From the NCBI RefSeq assembly GCF_000264375.1, contig NZ_AJXW01000073.1:1-33731 (forward strand): DNA of 33,731 bases. The letters run 5' to 3'. This document shows, piece by piece, positions 25,963 to 33,731 of the stretch. The position numbers and the translations under genes are program-made. Positions within the stretch are counted from its first letter, which is position 1, and each line of letters opens with the position of its first letter. This DNA is from Rhodanobacter thiooxydans LCS2 (GTDB lineage: Bacteria > Pseudomonadota > Gammaproteobacteria > Xanthomonadales > Rhodanobacteraceae). Under the pieces are notes generated by a model. The model made no database searches. It saw only the letters and a list, made by a program, of their open reading frames with translations, and was not told where the DNA came from.

Positions 25963-27035
25963 AGCTGCTCTTCGTCGGCACCAATCCCGAGAACACCGGC
26001 GCCACCAGCCACTTCGTCGCCCTGGCGCAGGCGATGGCCGTGGCCGGACACCAGGTCGGCGCAGTGGTCTATCCCGACGGGCTGATCTGGCAGGGGCTGG
26101 CCGGCTCCGACGTGCGCCTGAGCAAGGCGAAGTTCCGCAACGCGTTCGACCTGCGCGGCTATCTCGCCGTCATCAGGGCGGCGCGGCAGCTGAAACCGGA
26201 CTGGCTGGTGGGCAATTTCGGCAAGGAGTACTGGCCGCTGATCCTGATCGGGCGGCTGCTGCGCATTCCAGTGGCGCTGTTCCGGCATCGCACGCCACCG
26301 ATGAAGCGCCTTTCCGGCTGGCTGATCCCGCGCCTCGCACAGCGCTTCCTCGCCGTCTCCGAGCATGCGCGCCAGGCCTATCTGGACCGCGGCGTCCCCA
26401 GCCATCTGGTACGGGTGCTCTACAACCCGGTCAACATGGCGCAGTGCCGGCCAGACTCGCAGCGGCGCCGCGAGATCCTGCGCGCGCTTGGCCTGGACGA
26501 GCAGGCGATCGTGCTCGGCTACAGCGGCCGCATGCACGGCGGCAAGGGCATCTTCCCGCTATTCGAGGCGGCCAGCGCGGCAATGGCGCAGCAACCGCGG
26601 CTGCATTGTCTGTGGCTGGGCGACGGCCCGGACGCAGCGGCGCTGCGCGAACGCGCCGCGGCAGATCCGACCGCGGACCGGCACCACTTCCTGGGCTGGA
26701 TCCCCGACGTGCTGCCGTATTACAGCGCGCTCTCGATGCTGGCCTTCCCGTCGGTCGCCACGGAAACCTTCGGGAGGGTGTCGGTCGAGGCGCAAGCCGC
26801 TGGCGTGCCGGTGCTGGGCAGCGACATCGGCGGGATACCCGAGACGCTGCAGGCCGGCGTGACCGGCCTGCTGCTGCCGCCGGGCGACGTGGCGGCGTGG
26901 CGCGAGGCGATCCTGAAGCTGTGCGATCCGGCCCTGCTGGCGTCGATGGGCGCCGCCGCGCACGACTACGTGGAGCAGCACTTCAGCATGCTGGTGATCG
27001 CCGGCCAGTTCCTGCAGATCCTCAGCGGCGACTGA
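25959..27035 (+). CDS. GT4 family glycosyltransferase
   Basis: A 358-residue GT-B fold retaining glycosyltransferase of family 4. The N-terminal domain begins KLLFVGTNPENTGATSHF, a glycine-containing acceptor-side loop. The C-terminal domain has GYSGRMHGGKGIFPLFEAA, LWLGDGPD, and the ExxxxxxxE donor motif E269-E277 in TETFGRVSVEA, then GSDIGGIPET. The GTG start overlaps the deacetylase stop (GTGA), so it is translationally coupled. Sugar donor and acceptor are unknown; the nearby LPS genes make a core or surface glycan role likely. It is convergent with the GT2 gene, nine bases apart. Confidence 0.9.
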   Translation: MKLLFVGTNPENTGATSHFVALAQAMAVAGHQVGAVVYPDGLIWQGLAGSDVRLSKAKFRNAFDLRGYLAVIRAARQLKPDWLVGNFGKEYWPLILIGRLLRIPVALFRHRTPPMKRLSGWLIPRLAQRFLAVSEHARQAYLDRGVPSHLVRVLYNPVNMAQCRPDSQRRREILRALGLDEQAIVLGYSGRMHGGKGIFPLFEAASAAMAQQPRLHCLWLGDGPDAAALRERAAADPTADRHHFLGWIPDVLPYYSALSMLAFPSVATETFGRVSVEAQAAGVPVLGSDIGGIPETLQAGVTGLLLPPGDVAAWREAILKLCDPALLASMGAAAHDYVEQHFSMLVIAGQFLQILSGD

Positions 27036-27044
27036 GCCCCCGGA

Positions 27045-27797
27045 TCAGTCCCGCGGCCGTCGTCGCTCGTACAGCTTGGCGTACTTCAGGAACGCGTAGA
27101 ACGCGTGGATGCGCGCCGCGATGAAGCCAGCCCAGCCGGAACGCCAGTGCCCGCGCAGCACGTAGTAGCGCAGGAACGCCACGGTCGGATACGCCACCAT
27201 GCGCAGCCGCAGCCAGCCGACCCGGCGTTTGGCCAGGTCGGCCTGCTGCAGGCTGGAGTAGCGGTTCGCCTTGGCCACGCGGCCGGCGATGTCGGGCTCG
27301 CCGTGGTGGTCGATGACCACGTCGAGTACGCCCACCGGGCCGTCCACCTGCACTTCCTCGTGCACTTCATGGTCGCTCATGCGCGCACGCTGCCGGTCGA
27401 ACAGGCGCACGTAGTGGTTGAGCCGGCCGCGTCGCGACTGCCAGCGCCAGAACTGCCACTCGCGCCGCCACAACTGGTAGCCCGCGCAGTCCGGCGCGAG
27501 CAGCGCCCGTTGCAGGGGCGCCGTGGCGTCCGCATCGAGCGATTCATCGGAATCCAGCAGCAGCACCCAGCGGTGGCTGGCCAGGTCGATCGCCGCCTGC
27601 TTCTGTGCGCTGTAGCCGGCGAACGGCTGCGCGTGGAGGCGCGCGCCGTAGTGCTCGGCGATCGCCGCGGTGGCGTCGGTCGAGCCGGAGTCCAGCACCA
27701 CGATCTCGTCGGCCCAGGCCACCCCGCGCAGGCAGGCGTCGAGCGTGCCGGCACTGTTGAAGGTGGTCACCACCACCGACAGCTGTTCACGCCCCAC
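27045..27797 (-). CDS. GT2 family glycosyltransferase (WaaE-like)
   Basis: A 250-residue inverting GT-A glycosyltransferase. It opens with LSVVVTTFNSAGTLDACL (nucleotide binding), followed by VVLDSGSTDAT, GYSAQKQAAIDLA, and the metal-binding LLLDSDESLDADA. The middle REWQFWRWQSRRGRLNHYVRLF and HEVHEEVQV match the LPS-core glucosyltransferase WaaE/KdtX group, which adds glucose to heptose; this specificity is inferred. Two GTG starts are possible. I choose 27797 because AGGGGA lies just upstream and the protein then starts right before the first strand, overlapping the ligase gene by 11 bases. The alternative at 27839 overlaps by 53. Confidence 0.88.
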   Translation of the reverse strand: MGREQLSVVVTTFNSAGTLDACLRGVAWADEIVVLDSGSTDATAAIAEHYGARLHAQPFAGYSAQKQAAIDLASHRWVLLLDSDESLDADATAPLQRALLAPDCAGYQLWRREWQFWRWQSRRGRLNHYVRLFDRQRARMSDHEVHEEVQVDGPVGVLDVVIDHHGEPDIAGRVAKANRYSSLQQADLAKRRVGWLRLRMVAYPTVAFLRYYVLRGHWRSGWAGFIAARIHAFYAFLKYAKLYERRRPRD

Positions 27798-29118
27798 CGC
27801 GCGTCCCCTGAGGTCGTGCTTCTTCGAGGAGGCCGGCACGGATGCCGGGCTCTTCTTTGCCGGCAGGGATGCCGGCTACAAATAGACTGGCGCACCACAA
27901 GCCGAGCAGCCAGGCGAACAGCAGCCCCCACCAGGCCGAGTAGAACGCCAGGTGGGTGTTCAGCGGGAACAGCATCACGCCGAGCGCCAGCGTGGCCGGA
28001 AACGCGCGTGCGCGTGCCGCCGCGCCCACCCGGCGCCACGCACGCAGCGCCAGCACCAGCGCAGCGAGCCACAGCAGCAGGCCGAGCGTGCCGGTTTCGG
28101 TGAGGATCTCCAGCACCAGCTGGTGCGCGTGGCAGGCGCCCTCGCCCACGCCGCAGGCCTCGGTGGTCACCACGAAATGATCGTTGGCCGCGGCGTACTG
28201 CGGATACGCGTAACGGAAACCACGCACGCCGACGCCGTTGACCGGGTGCGCCATGAACATGTTGACGCTGGTGTGCCAGATCTCGAGGCGGCCGCTGAGC
28301 GCGCTGTCGACGGACTGGTCGGTGCCGTGCAACGCCAGCAAGGTTCGCTCCATGCGGTCGTGGAAGCGCGTCGAGGTCTTCCAGGCCACGCCGCCGGCCA
28401 GCGCCAGCAGTGCCGCTGCGACCGCGCAGAAGCCGGCAAAACGCAGCGGCGAGCGCGCCTCGCGCCAGGCGAAGCCCAGCGCCACCAGCGCGTAGCACAG
28501 CCACGCCGCGCGCGAGCCGGCCAGCAGTACCGGGCCGAGGATCAGCACGAAGGCGAGCGCCAGCCCCGGCAACCCCCAGCGCCGCCGTGCGGCCCACAAC
28601 GCGAACGGCGACAGCACCGCCAGGCTCGGCCCCAGCTTGAGGTTGTCCGCGCCGAAGATGCCGGACACCCGCTCGGCCTCGGCATGCCCACCCAGGCTCC
28701 AGCCGGTCAACGCCTGCAGCCAGGCATCGGCGCTCCACAGTGCCAGTACCCAGGCCACCGCCACGTACAGCGCCTGCAGCCTCTGCTCGCGGCGGATCGC
28801 GAAGCAGGCGTACAGGCCCAGCGGCACATAACGCAGCAGGGCAACCACTGTGCTCCAGCTCTTGCCCGGCCGGATTGCGTCGACTGCAGAAAGCAGCGCG
28901 GCCCCCACATAGGCGGCCAGCAGCCACAGCAGCAGCTGTGCCCCGGGATGCTGGCGCAGTGCGTGCGGCTCGCGTGCGAACAACAGGACCACGCCAAGCA
29001 GGCACAGCGCGGTGCCCAGTTCGGCGCTGCGCCCGAACGGCAGCAGCGCGATCACCAGCCAGAACGGCAGCAGCGGGGAACGCAGCGCGACCCTGCAGGA
29101 GTTGGCGATGGAATTCAT
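27787..29118 (-). CDS. O-antigen ligase/Wzy-like membrane protein
   Basis: A 443-residue polytopic inner-membrane protein with about ten to twelve hydrophobic segments, of the O-antigen ligase/polymerase (Wzy_C, WaaL-like) superfamily. The long periplasmic loop between about residues 240 and 330 has the family pattern: ALSGRLEIWHTSVNMFMAHP, NGVGVRGFRYAYP, and CHAHQLVLEILTETGTLG. GSRAAWL before it is also typical. Such proteins either ligate O-antigen to lipid A-core or polymerise glycan, and the two are hard to tell apart by sequence. The ATG at 29118 is preferred over ATGs at 29163 and 29148, which would only add a polar leader. It overlaps the GT2 gene. Confidence 0.85.
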   Translation of the reverse strand: MNSIANSCRVALRSPLLPFWLVIALLPFGRSAELGTALCLLGVVLLFAREPHALRQHPGAQLLLWLLAAYVGAALLSAVDAIRPGKSWSTVVALLRYVPLGLYACFAIRREQRLQALYVAVAWVLALWSADAWLQALTGWSLGGHAEAERVSGIFGADNLKLGPSLAVLSPFALWAARRRWGLPGLALAFVLILGPVLLAGSRAAWLCYALVALGFAWREARSPLRFAGFCAVAAALLALAGGVAWKTSTRFHDRMERTLLALHGTDQSVDSALSGRLEIWHTSVNMFMAHPVNGVGVRGFRYAYPQYAAANDHFVVTTEACGVGEGACHAHQLVLEILTETGTLGLLLWLAALVLALRAWRRVGAAARARAFPATLALGVMLFPLNTHLAFYSAWWGLLFAWLLGLWCASLFVAGIPAGKEEPGIRAGLLEEARPQGTRGGA

Positions 29119-29178
29119 GTGCGGACCGGGGCGAAGACGATCACGCATTGTAGGCGAGCGCATGCGCCCGTTGCCGCC

Positions 29179-30330
29179 TCAACCGGCGGCTACTTCGTCG
29201 TACAGCGCCAGCGTGGCCTGCTGCATGTCGACCAGGCGGTAGCTCTGCAGCGGCGAGATCGGCGGCGCCACCCGCAGCAGTTCGGCGGCCCGCTCGACCA
29301 GCCGCTCGCGGTCGCCCGGCGGCACGCGGCCGGCCGGGTACAGTTCGGCCAGCAACTCGCCCACGCCGCCGTGCGCGTAGCCCAGCACCGGACGGCACAG
29401 CGACAGCGCCTCGATCACCGTGCGCCCGAACGACTCGGGCCGGTTCGATAGCTGCAGCACCAGCGCCGAGATCGCGTAGATGTCGCGCACGTCGTCGCGC
29501 GGCGGCGTCAGCACCACCTGCGAGGCCACTCCCCGCACGCGGATCAGCTCGCGCAGTTCGGCCACATAGGCTTCGCGGCCGGGCTCGACCACTCCCAGCA
29601 GCAGCAGCCGCGCCTCGATGCCGCGACGCTTGAGGTCGGCCAGCAGCTCGACCGCATCATGGTGGCCCTTCAGCCGCGTGCCGCGCCCGGGCAGGGTCAG
29701 CAGCGGCGCACCGGCCAGTGCCGGAAACTCGGCGAAGAAGGCCTTCTGCCAGGCGTCATCCGGCCGGTGTCCGTAGGGAAACGTCAGCGGATCGATGCCG
29801 CGCGGGATCACCCGCACCTTGCCCGGTTCCAGCCAGCGGTAATGGCTCAGCACGTAGTCGCGCAGGGTCTGCGATACCGCAATCACGCGTTCGCCGCGCA
29901 GCAGGATCGCGCTGTAGCGCCCGGGCGAGTTGAGCCCGTGCACGGTGGTGACGAAATGCGGCCGCGGCGACATCCCCTTCAGCGCCCACCAGCCCATCCA
30001 GGCCGGCAGCCGCGAACGGGCGTGCACGATGTCGGGCTTCAGCTCACGCAGCACCCGTCGCAACGCGCCGAGCCGGCCCAGCGTGGCCAGCGACTTGCGC
30101 CCCAGGTCCAGCGTGATGTGCTCGCTGCCTTCAGCCTGCAACTGCGCGACCAGCCGCCCGCCGGCCGAGATCACCACCGAGCGGTGGCCGGCCTGCACCA
30201 GGCCGCGGGCAATTTCCAGCGCCGAACGCTCCGCGCCGCCGGAATGCAGCGCGGGGATCAGCTGGACCACGGTCAGCAGCTTGACGGGCACGACCATGCT
30301 GGACATGAGCTCGGGGCTGGAGGCTTTCAT
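29179..30330 (-). CDS. GT4 family glycosyltransferase
   Basis: A 383-residue GT-B glycosyltransferase of family 4. The N-terminal domain has IPALHSGGAERSALEIARGL (residues 25-44), the usual GGAER acceptor loop, then PDIVHARSRLPAW and FVTTVHGLNSPG. The C-terminal domain has IPRGIDPLTF, LPGRGTRLKGHHDAVELLAD, and the E299-E307 donor motif in PESFGRTVIEA followed by GYAHGGVGELL. Its gene is 60 bases before the ligase and 54 after the zinc-finger gene, so a shared transcript is likely. An LPS core or O-chain role is inferred from context; sugar unknown. An ATG at 30297 is an alternative start. Confidence 0.9.
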   Translation of the reverse strand: MKASSPELMSSMVVPVKLLTVVQLIPALHSGGAERSALEIARGLVQAGHRSVVISAGGRLVAQLQAEGSEHITLDLGRKSLATLGRLGALRRVLRELKPDIVHARSRLPAWMGWWALKGMSPRPHFVTTVHGLNSPGRYSAILLRGERVIAVSQTLRDYVLSHYRWLEPGKVRVIPRGIDPLTFPYGHRPDDAWQKAFFAEFPALAGAPLLTLPGRGTRLKGHHDAVELLADLKRRGIEARLLLLGVVEPGREAYVAELRELIRVRGVASQVVLTPPRDDVRDIYAISALVLQLSNRPESFGRTVIEALSLCRPVLGYAHGGVGELLAELYPAGRVPPGDRERLVERAAELLRVAPPISPLQSYRLVDMQQATLALYDEVAAG

Positions 30331-30384
30331 CCTCTGGAGACAAGCAAGAACAATGCCGCCAGCGGGCTGAACGCAGCCGGAGAA

Positions 30385-30594
30385 TCAGTCGCGCAGCACG
30401 TAATGCGCGCCACAGTAGGCGCAGACGGTCTCGCCGCCGTCGTCGACGATCGGCAGGTACACCCGCGGATGGGAATTCCACAGCGCCATGCCGGGCATCG
30501 GGCAGGACAGCGGCAGGTCGGCGCGCGTCACTTCGTAACGATTTTCGGCATTTGCCGGCACCAGCGGCACCGCCGCGGAGAGGGGGGACGACAT
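30385..30594 (-). CDS. zf-CHCC zinc-finger protein
   Basis: A 69-residue protein of the zf-CHCC family (PF10276), a zinc-binding fold related to the NDUFS6 subunit of mitochondrial complex I. The four ligands are visible: C31, H42, C58 and C61 (LSCPMP, NSHPRVYLPI, CAYCGAHYVL). Bacterial members have no proven role. It is first in a minus-strand set with glycosyltransferase and ligase genes, a neighbourhood that is probably historical rather than functional. Confidence 0.9.
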   Translation of the reverse strand: MSSPLSAAVPLVPANAENRYEVTRADLPLSCPMPGMALWNSHPRVYLPIVDDGGETVCAYCGAHYVLRD

Positions 30595-30626
30595 CGGCGG
30601 ACTCCGGACTGGACATCAAGCCGCAA

Positions 30627-30654
30627 ATGGTAGCAGGCTGCAGCCTTCTGTCGG
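30627..30654 (-). promoter_or_regulatory. candidate promoter with palindrome, zf-CHCC gene
   Basis: On the minus strand CCGACA (30654-30649), 16-base spacer, TACCAT (30632-30627) preceded by TGC, an extended -10. A perfect 12-base palindrome AGGCTGCAGCCT (30635-30646) fills the spacer and could be an operator. It is 33 bases before the gene's ATG. Confidence 0.35.
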
Positions 30655-30790
30655 AGGCAGCACAGGGAACACCGGAGAGCAGCCATGGCGGAGCCGCCAC
30701 CGGGTTGCCGCCACGACCGTCATGAAGTGAGCACACCAATCTCAACCCGGCGCACGCACCGGGTCAGACGCATGAGTTTAGGAGCCGATC

Positions 30791-32035
30791 ATGGATTTCG
30801 GAAAGATCATTGAACGCATCAAGGCCATCCTGACCACGCCCGGGGCCGAATGGCCGGTTGTCGCCGCCGAACCGGCCAACGTGAAGGGGCTGTACGCCGG
30901 CTACATCGCGCTCGTCGCCGCGCTGCCGGTGATCGCCGGTTTCATCAAGGGCAGCCTGATCGGCAGCAGTGCGTTCGGCATCACCGTGCGCACGCCGATC
31001 GGCATGGGCATCGCCGGCATGCTGCTGCACTACGTGCTGGCGCTGGTGCTGGTCTACATGGTGGCGTTGATCGTCAACGCGCTGGCGCCGACCTTCGGCG
31101 GCGAGAAGGACATGAACCAGGCGCTGAAGACGGTGGCCTACGCATGGACCGCCAGCTGGGTCGCCGGCATCGGCGTGATCGTGCCGTGGCTGAGCCTGCT
31201 GATCGTGCTGATCGGCGGTGTCTACAGCATCTACCTGCTGTACCTGGGCCTGCCGCACACCATGAAGTGTCCGCCGGAGAAAGCCGGCGGCTACACCGCG
31301 GTCAGCGTGATCATCGCGATCGTGCTGGGCTGGATCGTCGACCTGGTCGTTGCCGGCGTGATCGGCACCGCCGCGCTGACCGGCGCAGCGGTCGGCAGCA
31401 TGCATGTCACCGGCAGCGGCGGCGACAACGTCAGCATCGACAGCAACAGTGCGCTGGGCAAGCTCGCCGCGATGGGCGAGCGCGCCGAGCAGGCCAGCAA
31501 GGAACTGGACGCAGCGCAGAAATCCGGCGACAGCACCGCACAGTCCGCCGCGATGGGCAAGCTGATGGGCACGATGTCCGTCAGCAATGGCGGCATCGAG
31601 GCGCTGGCGCCCGAGCAGATCAAGGCATTCCTGCCCGAAAGCCTGGGCAGCTTCAAGCGCAACAGCACGATGGGCATGCGGATTTCCCAGGCCAGCGCCG
31701 ACTACGCCGCCGACAACGGCCAGCACATCACGCTGGAAGTCTCCGACACCGGCGGCGCCAAGGGCTTCATGTCGCTGGCCTCCGCGATGGCGCCGGAAGA
31801 GGAGAAGCAGACCGAGCACGGCTACGAGAAGACCTACAGCGCCAATGGCAACCTGGTCCACGAGGAATGGGACACCCAGTCGAAATACGGCGAGTACAGC
31901 GTGGTGGTCGGCAAGCGCTTCACGGTGAAGGCGAACGGCAACGTCGATGGCATCGAGCAGCTGAAGCAGGCGGTGGCCAGCGTCGACCTGGCCAAGCTGG
32001 AATCGCTCAAGGACGCCGGCGTGAAGTCGAACTGA
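30791..32035 (+). CDS. Yip1 family membrane protein with soluble tail
   Basis: A 414-residue protein. The first 200 residues are a Yip1-type domain (PF04893): IIERIKAILTTPGAEWPVVA, then about five hydrophobic segments and AYAWTASWVAGIGVIVP with LLYLGLPHTM, typical of bacterial members. The second half (about 205-414) is soluble, starting with an Ala/Ser-rich helical stretch (LAAMGERAEQASKELDAAQ) and a mixed domain with FLPESLGSFKR, SADYAADNGQHITLEVSDTG and EYSVVVGKRFTVKANG. The tail is not part of a normal Yip1 and I cannot assign a function. TTAGGAG precedes the ATG; a 6-base stem hairpin (30745-30764) lies in the leader. Confidence 0.85.
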   Translation: MDFGKIIERIKAILTTPGAEWPVVAAEPANVKGLYAGYIALVAALPVIAGFIKGSLIGSSAFGITVRTPIGMGIAGMLLHYVLALVLVYMVALIVNALAPTFGGEKDMNQALKTVAYAWTASWVAGIGVIVPWLSLLIVLIGGVYSIYLLYLGLPHTMKCPPEKAGGYTAVSVIIAIVLGWIVDLVVAGVIGTAALTGAAVGSMHVTGSGGDNVSIDSNSALGKLAAMGERAEQASKELDAAQKSGDSTAQSAAMGKLMGTMSVSNGGIEALAPEQIKAFLPESLGSFKRNSTMGMRISQASADYAADNGQHITLEVSDTGGAKGFMSLASAMAPEEEKQTEHGYEKTYSANGNLVHEEWDTQSKYGEYSVVVGKRFTVKANGNVDGIEQLKQAVASVDLAKLESLKDAGVKSN

Positions 32036-32048
32036 GCCGGCGCATCCA

Positions 32049-32087
32049 CACAAAAAAACCGCGCCGGCATGGCGCGGTTTTTTTGTG
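32049..32087. terminator. bidirectional terminator between yip1 and yceI genes
   Basis: A perfect 17-base stem (32049-32065 with 32071-32087), 5-base loop GGCAT. It has seven A on one side and seven T on the other, so it can stop transcription from both convergent genes. Confidence 0.93.
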
Positions 32088-32099
32088 GGTGACGGCGAC

Positions 32100-32693
32100 T
32101 TACTTGGCCGCGGCCTGCTTCGGCACCGAGGCTTCGGTGGTGATGCGGATGGCCAGCTCGTCGCTGACGTTCGGCACATAGGCGCCGACACCGAACTCCG
32201 AGCGCTTGATGCTGGCGGTGGCGTCGAAGCCGACCGAGGACGCCTTGGTCATCGGGTGCGGGCCGATCTTGTTCAGTGTCGCGTCGAGCACCACCGGCTT
32301 GGTCACGCCGTGCACGGTGAGGTTGCCGCTGACCTTGAACTTGTTGGCGCCGAGCGCCTGCACGGCGGTGCTCTTGAAGGTCACCACCGGATACTGGGCG
32401 GCGTCGAGGAAGTCCGCCTTCTTCAGGTGCTCGTCCAGCGCCGGCACATGGGTGTCGAGCAGGTCGAGCGGCAGCTTCACCTCCACGCTGGAGTTGGCCG
32501 GGTGCTGCTCGTCGAACACCAGGGTGCCCTCGCCCAGGCCAAGGTTGGCGGTGGGGTTGGAGTAGCCGAAGTGGTTCCAGCTGAACAGCACCATCGTGTG
32601 GGCAGGGTCGAGCTGGTAGGTGACCGGGGCGGCCTGGACCGACAAGGCGGCGCCGAGCAGGCCGGCGAGAGCGAGATACTTCAATGCACGCAT
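32100..32693 (-). CDS. YceI family periplasmic protein
   Basis: A 197-residue YceI-like protein (PF04264), a lipocalin-like barrel that binds isoprenoid or other lipids in the periplasm. Residues 1-22 are a Sec signal peptide (cleavage after VQA), and the mature start is APVTYQLDPAHTMVLFSWNHFG, a family hallmark. Further blocks: GTLVFDEQHPANSSVEVKLPL, FLDAAQYPVVTFKST, GNLTVHGVTKPVVLDATLN and the C-terminal ASIKRSEFGVGAY. The ligand is not determinable. It is 52 bases downstream of the nitroreductase gene and probably co-transcribed. Confidence 0.93.
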   Translation of the reverse strand: MRALKYLALAGLLGAALSVQAAPVTYQLDPAHTMVLFSWNHFGYSNPTANLGLGEGTLVFDEQHPANSSVEVKLPLDLLDTHVPALDEHLKKADFLDAAQYPVVTFKSTAVQALGANKFKVSGNLTVHGVTKPVVLDATLNKIGPHPMTKASSVGFDATASIKRSEFGVGAYVPNVSDELAIRITTEASVPKQAAAK

Positions 32694-32745
32694 GGAAAGA
32701 CTCCTTGGAAAATGAGGGACGGAAAAGCGGGGTAGGACGCGGGCT

Positions 32746-33339
32746 TCAGGCGATCGTGCAGGCTTCGTCGAACGTCAGGCGGGGACTGCGCGGAAACAGG
32801 TTGCGGCTGGCGTCGCCGTAACCGATGCTGATCAGGAAATTCGACTTGACCGTGGTGCCGGCGAAGAACGCCGCATCCACGCCGGCGTTGTCGAAGCCGG
32901 ACATCGGGCCGCAGTCCAGCCCGACCGCGCGCGCCGCCAGCAGCAGGTAGGCACCCTGCAACGTGGCATTGCGGAACGCGGTGGTGTCGATCAGCGGCTG
33001 GTTGCCGACGAACCAGCTTTTCGCGTCGGCATGCGGGAACAGCTTCGGCAACTGCTCGTAGAACGCGTAGTCGGTGGCCACGATCGCGGTGACCGGCGCC
33101 TCCATGGTCTTGGCGCGGTTGCCATCGGACAGGAACGGCTCCAGCTTCGCCTTCGCCGCCTTCGACTTCACGAAGACCACCCGCATCGGCGAGCAGTTCG
33201 CGCTGGTCGGACCGAACTTGGCCAAGTCGAAGACCTGCTGTAGCTGTTCGCCGCTCACTTCTTTCGGCAGCCACGCGTTGAAGGTGCGGGCATTGCGGAA
33301 CAACTGGTCCAGACTGGCCTCGGAAAGCAACTCGCTCAT
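32746..33339 (-). CDS. malonic semialdehyde reductase (RutE/HadB family)
   Basis: A 197-residue FMN-dependent nitroreductase-fold enzyme that resembles RutE, which in E. coli reduces malonic semialdehyde to 3-hydroxypropionate in uracil breakdown. The N-terminal [20 protein letters not shown] and [19 protein letters not shown] hold the FMN phosphate-binding Arg and Ser, and [20 protein letters not shown] with LISIGYGD completes the site. No other rut gene is here, so general nitro- or quinone-reductase activity is possible. The start at 33339 follows AGAGGA; a longer frame to 33471 overlaps the divergent gene's promoter region. It is first in a two-gene unit with yceI. Confidence 0.87.
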   Translation of the reverse strand: MSELLSEASLDQLFRNARTFNAWLPKEVSGEQLQQVFDLAKFGPTSANCSPMRVVFVKSKAAKAKLEPFLSDGNRAKTMEAPVTAIVATDYAFYEQLPKLFPHADAKSWFVGNQPLIDTTAFRNATLQGAYLLLAARAVGLDCGPMSGFDNAGVDAAFFAGTTVKSNFLISIGYGDASRNLFPRSPRLTFDEACTIA

Positions 33340-33473
33340 CGGTATCCTCTGCGGAAAGACGCGCCGGCAATGACGCCATCGTGCAAGTGTATAGGCGCTC
33401 GCACGCGAACAGCCCACCCAATAAGGGAACATACCGTGCACATTCGGGAAACAATGCCGCGGCGCCCGCACGC

Positions 33474-33731
33474 ATGCTGAAGCTGCGCGGCGAATGCTGG
33501 GTGATCACCGACAGCGCCGCCGGCAATCAGCGCCAGGCGCTGGCGCTGGCCGAATACCTGCAACTGCCGCTGCGCCACCTGGTACTGCAGCCGCGGGCAC
33601 CGTGGGCGTGGCTGGCGCCGCGGCTGACCTTGGGCGGCCGGCTCGCCCTGCCCGCCCGCCAGCGGCGACTGTTCGTGCCACCGTGGCCGGCCGTGGCGAT
33701 CGGCTGCGGCCGCGCCGCCGCGCTGTGCACC
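33474..33731 (+). CDS. ELM1-family protein, cut by window end
   Basis: An open frame of 86 codons running to the window edge with no stop. It begins [19 protein letters not shown], then [13 protein letters not shown], and reaches [13 protein letters not shown]. The WVITDxxAGNxxQALALAE and IGCGR pattern matches the ELM1 family (PF06258, first named for mitochondrial fission in plants), whose bacterial members have a GT-B-like fold and often lie near LPS genes. The function in bacteria is not established. It is divergent from the nitroreductase gene across 134 bases. Third-position GC is high, as expected for a real gene here. Confidence 0.82.
   Translation, partial: MLKLRGECWVITDSAAGNQRQALALAEYLQLPLRHLVLQPRAPWAWLAPRLTLGGRLALPARQRRLFVPPWPAVAIGCGRAAALCT

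Overview
The window is a GC-rich, densely coded stretch of a gammaproteobacterial chromosome. It most resembles the Xanthomonadales, probably Rhodanobacteraceae (Rhodanobacter, Dyella or a relative). This placement is inferred from gene content and protein style (short-LID adenylate kinase, pyrophosphate-type phosphofructokinase close to a proton-pumping pyrophosphatase, waaA beside tolC); no 16S or other marker is present. I see no rRNA, tRNA, CRISPR array, insertion sequence, prophage or plasmid functions. Most of the window is core metabolism and cell envelope.

Layout. (1) 1-3108: DUF192 lipoprotein, a possible small antisense gene, rubredoxin, and the coupled thiE-hemL pair. (2) 8450 down to 3110, minus strand: a tightly spaced run adk, mpl, LON-domain protein, SDR, argD, glyoxalase I. 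mpl carries an in-frame, palindrome-containing insertion that looks like a REP element. (3) 8642-12748: PPi-dependent phosphofructokinase, a His-rich RcnB-like secreted protein, and a membrane H+-pyrophosphatase. A soluble pyrophosphatase follows at 16107, so three PPi enzymes lie within 8 kb. (4) 12908-16646: S9 prolyl oligopeptidase, 2OG-Fe(II) oxygenase, ppa. (5) 16716-20359: DUF2333 protein, Zn-type alcohol dehydrogenase/quinone oxidoreductase family protein, ferritin-like protein, TetR regulator. (6) 20628-30594: an envelope block with a PCMT-like methyltransferase, tolC, waaA (Kdo transferase), lpxL (lipid A acyltransferase), a polysaccharide deacetylase coupled to a GT4 glycosyltransferase, then a minus-strand set of zf-CHCC protein, GT4, O-antigen-ligase-like protein and WaaE-like GT2. 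(7) 30791-33731: Yip1 protein with a long soluble tail, YceI, RutE-like nitroreductase, and the start of an ELM1-family gene cut by the window end.

How they fit together: adk, pfp, hppA and ppa all act on adenylate or pyrophosphate currency. mpl recycles murein peptide. waaA, lpxL, the four sugar-modifying or transferring genes and the ligase build lipid A, core and surface glycan, and tolC provides the outer-membrane exit duct. Several strong intrinsic terminators (after the RcnB-like gene, hppA, ppa, tetR, tolC and yip1) separate the transcription units.

I found no clearly new multi-gene system. The items most worth a second look are the repeat inside mpl, the PPi gene neighbourhood, a PCMT-like protein that lacks the family's usual substrate motif upstream of tolC, and the extended Yip1 protein.
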